DNA of 9,062 nt from Bacteroidales bacterium (GTDB lineage: Bacteria > Bacteroidota > Bacteroidia > Bacteroidales > B18-G4). The stretch is taken from the NCBI GenBank assembly GCA_023145125.1, contig JAGLEK010000322.1, positions 1 through 9,062 of the forward strand. Direction: 5' to 3'. This document shows, in pieces, positions 5,835 through 9,062 of this stretch. Every line of letters begins with the position of its first letter. Within the stretch, counting starts at the first letter, position 1. A program made the position numbers and the translations under genes. The notes under the pieces are model-generated. The model searched no databases, was not told the DNA's origin, and saw only the letters and a program-made list of their open reading frames with translations.

Positions 5835-5838
5835 TTTA

Positions 5839-7818
5839 ATGCCTGCTTTCTGTCAGAAATATTATTATCCCTTTTGTATTGTCATGATCATGCTTATCCT
5901 GGCGATCTGCCCTACCCTGCTCCTGGCACAGGATAATGGTGAAACAAAACATGTGAAGATCAAAGGCGGTAGATTTTTTATTTCTGCGGATACAAGTTTC
6001 TTTGTGATGAATGATTCACTCATTCTGGTTCCTGTCAGGCTGGAATACATGATTTCACGCTATCCGCCAATTAATGAGGCAAACACTTATAAAAACATCA
6101 GGGAAAAGACATCATCAAATAAGTTGATGCAATCAATGTCGCAATTGGTTTTTGTAGACGTCGGAACCGGAAAAACAGCTAAAGACAAGCAACCCGAGCA
6201 AAGTGCAAGCCCTTTCGATGCATATAAAGGAAAGGTCATCAGAAATATTGAATTTATGGCGCTTGAGCCTTTTGGACCCAGCCTGGATGATACCTCCGGA
6301 GTTCCCTATACATGGATTGGAAAGCTTGGTAACTCATTGCATATTGCAACCAGGTCGTACATTTTAAGAAGCAATTTACTGATTAGCAGTGGAGAAATAA
6401 TCGACCCCCTTGTATTGGCTGATAATGAGTTGATAATAAGAAATTTACCATATATTCAAGACACAAGGATCGTAGTCATGCCTACTGAAAATGCTGATTC
6501 AGTTGACCTCTTGTTTATCACCAAAGACAAATTTGCATTTGGGTTCAATCCGATTATAAAAAGTGCCAACAACTTCACAATTAAAATATGGAATGAAAAC
6601 CTTTACGGCCTGGGCCACAGGGTGGAAGGCGAGATGTCAGTCATTACTAACAGGTCACCGGTTGCACGTTTCGACCATGGGCAGTACATTATACGGAATA
6701 TAAACGGGTCATTTATCCGGGGAAACCTTGGCTACACATATGTTGATGATCAGCATCAGTACAATATTAGTTTCTCCAGGGGATACCTCCCTCCCACTAT
6801 AAATACCGGCCTGGGCATGGCCTACAGGAGATATGTTTTCGATGACTATTACCTGAACCAGGATTCAGTTTTAACGATACAGGAAGTGGATCTTGAGATT
6901 CAAACCGCATATCTGGGGCATACCTTCAGGATTTATGAAGCTCCTGACTCCAAACTGCACGGTGTGTACCTGACTCCGGGAATTACAGTATTAAATAAGC
7001 ATTACCTGAAAAAACCCTTTGTAACTCCTGAATATACACGCTATTACAGGAATTCGACCTTATTGCTGGGCAGTATCAGCATCTCACAGAATAACTTTTA
7101 TAAATCTAATTATTTCTTTGAGTTCGGAAGAACAGAGGACGTCCCTTTCGGTTTCAGGCTTAACCTGACAGCCGGATTCGAAGCCGGCAGGCATTATAAC
7201 AGGTTATATTCCGGATTTACTATCTCAGCCAGTGACTATATTAATCGATTTGGTTACCTGTTCGGTGAAGTCGGGATCGGTGGCTTTTACCAGGAAAATA
7301 ATTTACAGGAAGGATTGTTGAAAATTCGTTTAAACTACGCATCCGGGCTATATAGATTCCGAAATAGTCATTTCAGATTGTTCACACATATATGGTATAC
7401 CCTGGGAATTGACAGGCTTCCCGGGGAATTTCTGCGTTTTGATGGAAATAACGGGATAAATGGTTTTAGCAGCTATCTGCTAACCGGACAGGAACGACTC
7501 AGCTTTCATGTTGAACCGGTTATCTTTACCCCATGGGTATTCATGGGCTTCCGCTTTGTTTTCTTTGGATATGCCTCCTTTGGAATGATAGGGTCCTCGG
7601 AGAATGCTATTTTTGATAATTATCTTTATTCCGCATATGGGCTGGGAATAAGAATTAAGAACGACAACCTGGTATTTAACACCCTGGAATTAAGCATAGG
7701 CATTTATCCGAATTCTCCCTCTGATCAGGACAATATATTGTTTAACATGGGGGGTATACAAACACCGAGATTCGATAATTTCCTTCCTAAACCACCCGGG
7801 GTACAGGCCTACAGATAG
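5839..7818 (+). CDS. Omp85-like (BamA/TamA-type) outer membrane beta-barrel protein with a POTRA-like domain
   Basis: A 659-residue predicted outer membrane protein. A signal peptide (1-30) ends LLLA-QD, giving the N-terminal Gln common in Bacteroidota exports. Residues 31-125 form a conserved-looking but unnamed N-terminal part. A POTRA-like unit follows (about 131-229): VIRNIEFM, a spacer, the helix LVLADNELIIRNLPYI, then strands DTRIVVMP and SVDLLFITKD. The rest (about 232-625) is rich in alternating hydrophobic and aromatic strands, as in a 16-strand barrel. At the place of the Omp85 loop-6 motif (V/I)RGF it has INGF (540-543), with Asn for the key Arg. It ends in a Pro-rich tail (FDNFLPKPPGVQAYR) instead of a terminal aromatic. 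Length and layout fit the Bacteroidota BamA/TamA family; insertion or secretion roles are possible but not shown. An alternative start is ATG 5884. It is divergent from the XRE gene and convergent, with a 5-bp gap, to a GreA-like gene. Confidence 0.85.
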   Translation: MPAFCQKYYYPFCIVMIMLILAICPTLLLAQDNGETKHVKIKGGRFFISADTSFFVMNDSLILVPVRLEYMISRYPPINEANTYKNIREKTSSNKLMQSMSQLVFVDVGTGKTAKDKQPEQSASPFDAYKGKVIRNIEFMALEPFGPSLDDTSGVPYTWIGKLGNSLHIATRSYILRSNLLISSGEIIDPLVLADNELIIRNLPYIQDTRIVVMPTENADSVDLLFITKDKFAFGFNPIIKSANNFTIKIWNENLYGLGHRVEGEMSVITNRSPVARFDHGQYIIRNINGSFIRGNLGYTYVDDQHQYNISFSRGYLPPTINTGLGMAYRRYVFDDYYLNQDSVLTIQEVDLEIQTAYLGHTFRIYEAPDSKLHGVYLTPGITVLNKHYLKKPFVTPEYTRYYRNSTLLLGSISISQNNFYKSNYFFEFGRTEDVPFGFRLNLTAGFEAGRHYNRLYSGFTISASDYINRFGYLFGEVGIGGFYQENNLQEGLLKIRLNYASGLYRFRNSHFRLFTHIWYTLGIDRLPGEFLRFDGNNGINGFSSYLLTGQERLSFHVEPVIFTPWVFMGFRFVFFGYASFGMIGSSENAIFDNYLYSAYGLGIRIKNDNLVFNTLELSIGIYPNSPSDQDNILFNMGGIQTPRFDNFLPKPPGVQAYR

Positions 7819-7823
7819 TCCAA

Positions 7824-8276
7824 TTATGAAACCTCAAGGATCTCGAACTTTTGCCCGCGAAATTCGAATGAATCTCCGGCCTTCTTTCCCTCCATTGCCT
7901 TAAAAAAAGGCACTCCCGGGGAAATGACAAAGTAATCACTTCCCCCATATTCCATTTTACCAATGCCGACAGAAACAAACATTTTCTGTTTGTTTGTAAT
8001 TACAATAGCACCAAACTTTACCGTATCAGTTACCCTCTCGGTATCTATCTTTTCCAGAACATTGCGCTGTTCAAGTATTTTGTACAGTTGCTTGCCAAAC
8101 AGGTCCCGTTTCCGTAACAGCTGGGTTCGATATGAATCATAGCGGTCCTTTGGCTGTCCGTAGTCATTTGCACTTTGCTGGGCATCATCCATGACCTTAC
8201 GCAGGGAATCTGCACGCTCATCAATCTCGATGATGCAAGCAGATAACAACTCCTTTTTCAACTCTAATAATTTCAT
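7824..8276 (-). CDS. GreA/GreB-like transcription elongation factor family protein
   Basis: A 150-residue protein with Gre-factor architecture. An N-terminal, highly charged helical hairpin (about 1-78: KKELLSACIIEIDERADSLRKV, a turn near NDYGQPKDRYDS, then RTQLLRKRDLFGKQLYKILEQ) is followed by an FKBP-like C-terminal domain (about 85-150) with the GreA signature FVISPGVPFFKAMEGKKAGD and the final strand KFEILEV. Gre proteins insert the hairpin into the RNA polymerase secondary channel and stimulate cleavage of backtracked RNA. The E. coli acidic tip (D41, E44) is only partly matched: by eye, G40-Q41-P42-K43-D44 aligns with GDLKE, so one acid is replaced by Gln. It may be a Gre-like polymerase binder of altered activity. 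I recall similar short Bacteroidota proteins being annotated 3-oxoacyl-ACP synthase, which this sequence does not support. The ATG at 8276 is supported by an in-frame stop shortly upstream. It is divergent from the DUF5063 gene. Confidence 0.8.
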   Translation of the reverse strand: MKLLELKKELLSACIIEIDERADSLRKVMDDAQQSANDYGQPKDRYDSYRTQLLRKRDLFGKQLYKILEQRNVLEKIDTERVTDTVKFGAIVITNKQKMFVSVGIGKMEYGGSDYFVISPGVPFFKAMEGKKAGDSFEFRGQKFEILEVS

Positions 8277-8294
8277 AAAATACGGGGTTCATCA

Positions 8295-8325
8295 TAAAAA
8301 TAAGCATTCTAACGCTGTTTTCAAA
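8295..8325 (-). promoter_or_regulatory. Weak candidate promoter of the GreA-like gene
   Basis: On the minus strand, TTTG (8325-8322) is followed after 19 bp by TATTTTTA (8302-8295), 7 of 8 to TAnnTTTG. It would give a leader of about 13 bases before the ATG at 8276. Confidence 0.3.
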
Positions 8326-8399
8326 ATTTTATTAGGAAATTTGCAATGTCATTATTACTTTAGATTCATCATCCACCCTTAATAATGGAGAATTAAACC

Positions 8400-8948
8400 A
8401 TGGCAGATCAGCAAGATACAGACAATCATAAAAAGCAGGTCATCGAATTACTTACCGTTGCAAACGAATATTGCATGTTTATTGAAAAAGCTTATGATTA
8501 CAGCAAAGAAGATATCCTGCAATACATCAATAAAATTTCACCCCTGTTGTACCTGAAGGGATCCCTTATCCCTGAGCTCAAACCTGAAAACCCTGAAGCA
8601 TACGAAAGATATGTTACTGAGGAGGTATGGGAGAATATTTTCAATGAATTGAGGAATAAATTCGGACGTGACGATGAATTCTGGTTTATTGATGAGATAA
8701 GCTTCCAGGGCGAAGAAATCACCAAAGGCAGCATGGGCGAACACCTGACAGATATATATCAGGACCTGAAAGACTTTGTGTCCCTGTACAGCAAGAATAC
8801 CGCTGACTCCATTATCAATGCTATAGCAGAATGCGGGCATCTTTTTCAAACCAACTGGGGTTATAAACTGCTGCGCATCCAGAAGAACGTTCATCATCTG
8901 CTGTATCAGCATGAGATAAAAGATGATTATGCTGAGCTGGATGAGTAG
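8400..8948 (+). CDS. DUF5063-like protein of unknown function
   Basis: A 182-residue cytosolic, strongly acidic, mostly helical protein without signal peptide or membrane segment. Recognisable stretches are VIELLTVANEYCMFIEKAYDY (helix, 14-34), ISPLLYLKGSLIP (46-58), FWFIDEISFQGEEITKGSMGEHLTDIYQDLKDFV (94-127) and HLFQTNWGYKLLRIQKNVHHLLY (147-169). These match my memory of the DUF5063 family of Bacteroidota, whose function is unknown and which often sits just before a 3'-5' exonuclease-domain gene; that neighbour would be outside this window. It is the only gene here with a fair Shine-Dalgarno (GGAG at 8387-8390, 9 bp before the ATG). Its TAG stop lies inside the sequence GTAGGCGGT, which recurs in the repeats that follow. 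Confidence 0.8.
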   Translation: MADQQDTDNHKKQVIELLTVANEYCMFIEKAYDYSKEDILQYINKISPLLYLKGSLIPELKPENPEAYERYVTEEVWENIFNELRNKFGRDDEFWFIDEISFQGEEITKGSMGEHLTDIYQDLKDFVSLYSKNTADSIINAIAECGHLFQTNWGYKLLRIQKNVHHLLYQHEIKDDYAELDE

Positions 8949-8954
8949 GCGGTA

Positions 8955-8976
8955 CACCTACGCTAAAGCTTCGGTG
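8955..8976. repeat. Imperfect hairpin after the DUF5063 gene
   Basis: CACC (8955-8958) pairs with GGTG (8973-8976), with inner pairs A/T and GC/GC around TAAA, interrupted by two mismatches. There is no U-run after it, so it is not a standard terminator. It is flanked on both sides by copies of GTAGGCGGT (8945-8953 and 8983-8991), so it seems part of the same repeat element. Confidence 0.5.
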
Positions 8977-8982
8977 CACAAA

Positions 8983-9038
8983 GTAGGCGGTTGACGGTTG
9001 ACGGTTGACGGTAGGCAGTAGGCGGTAGGCACTCGGCA
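8983..9038 (+). repeat. Tandem 7-bp repeats (GTTGACG / GTAGGCR), about eight units
   Basis: Units in register: GTAGGCG, GTTGACG x3, GTAGGCA, GTAGGCG, GTAGGCA, and a decayed CTCGGCA, ending before CTATATAACGG. The three GTTGACG units are identical. The period is 7 bp, not a multiple of three, and no coding frame or start fits, so it is non-coding. Similar heptamer arrays occur, from memory, between genes of many uncultured Bacteroidota. Another GTAGGCGGT copy sits at 8945-8953 and contains the DUF5063 stop codon. Confidence 0.85.
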
Positions 9039-9062
9039 CTATATAACGGACCCCTAATTAAA

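Larger units (their letters stand above)
5343..5838. other. 496-bp AT-rich divergent intergenic region (XRE regulator / outer membrane barrel)
   Basis: No convincing coding sequence was found. The stretch carries seven variants of a 15-bp near-palindrome GWTTACAANTGTAAC (listed separately), candidate promoters at both edges, a 15-bp palindrome at 5526-5540, and a 5-bp inverted repeat TAACA-CCC-TGTTA at 5462-5474. It is much longer than the other gaps in this compact window, which itself suggests a regulatory role. Confidence 0.75.

Noticed and set aside
5343..5838. Small RNA, tRNA or riboswitch in the long intergenic region
   Set aside because: No cloverleaf, no GC-rich stable hairpin and no terminator with a U-run was found by eye; the symmetric repeats fit DNA-binding sites better.
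8983..9038. CRISPR array
   Set aside because: Units are 7 bp with no spacers; no cas genes in the window.
8821..9039. 72-codon open frame on the minus strand across the heptamer repeats
   Set aside because: Its N-terminal part is translated tandem repeat and the rest is antisense to the DUF5063 gene; 7-bp periodicity shifts frame, so no coding selection.

Overview
This window looks like a chromosomal segment of a member of the phylum Bacteroidota, probably Bacteroidales-like. The support is the gene content (GldI-type FKBP lipoprotein, DUF5063-type protein, a Bacteroidota-style one-POTRA outer membrane barrel, a short XRE regulator of the MIDRISQLLK type), the scarcity of Shine-Dalgarno sequences, and several matches to the Bacteroidota -7 promoter element TAnnTTTG. 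No mobile element, prophage, CRISPR array, tRNA or rRNA is visible. Most of the window is ordinary housekeeping DNA.

Left part (1-1450): the 3' end of uvrB (nucleotide excision repair) is followed after 3 bp by cysQ (3'-phosphoadenosine phosphate phosphatase). An intrinsic terminator at 1398-1430 lies between cysQ and the convergent FKBP gene, and its geometry shows it serves mainly the minus strand.

Middle part (1450-4897): a minus-strand operon nrnA, gldI, FKBP lipoprotein has gaps of 7 and 14 bp. It is transcribed divergently from ndk, and -7-like elements for both directions lie in the 118-bp gap. nrnA appears to start with TTG. Two lipoprotein prolyl isomerases (one with a single FKBP domain, one with three) suggest a periplasmic or surface-protein folding unit. 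cysQ and nrnA encode unrelated enzymes of overlapping pAp/PAP phosphatase activity.

Right part (4902-8276): an XRE (Cro/CI-type) regulator runs convergent to ndk with a 4-bp gap. It is divergent, across a 496-bp AT-rich intergenic region, from a 659-residue outer membrane beta-barrel protein with a POTRA-like domain. That intergenic region carries repeated near-palindromes of the form GWTTACAANTGTAAC. Four lie in a tight row next to the XRE gene and overlap its predicted promoter; three more, one a perfect match, lie towards the barrel gene. This is the most interesting signal of the window and looks like an undescribed operator array. The barrel gene is convergent with a GreA/GreB-like gene (5-bp gap).

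End (8400-9062): a DUF5063-like gene is followed at once by a non-coding tail with an imperfect hairpin and a block of tandem 7-bp repeats (GTTGACG/GTAGGCR), whose first unit overlaps the DUF5063 stop codon.
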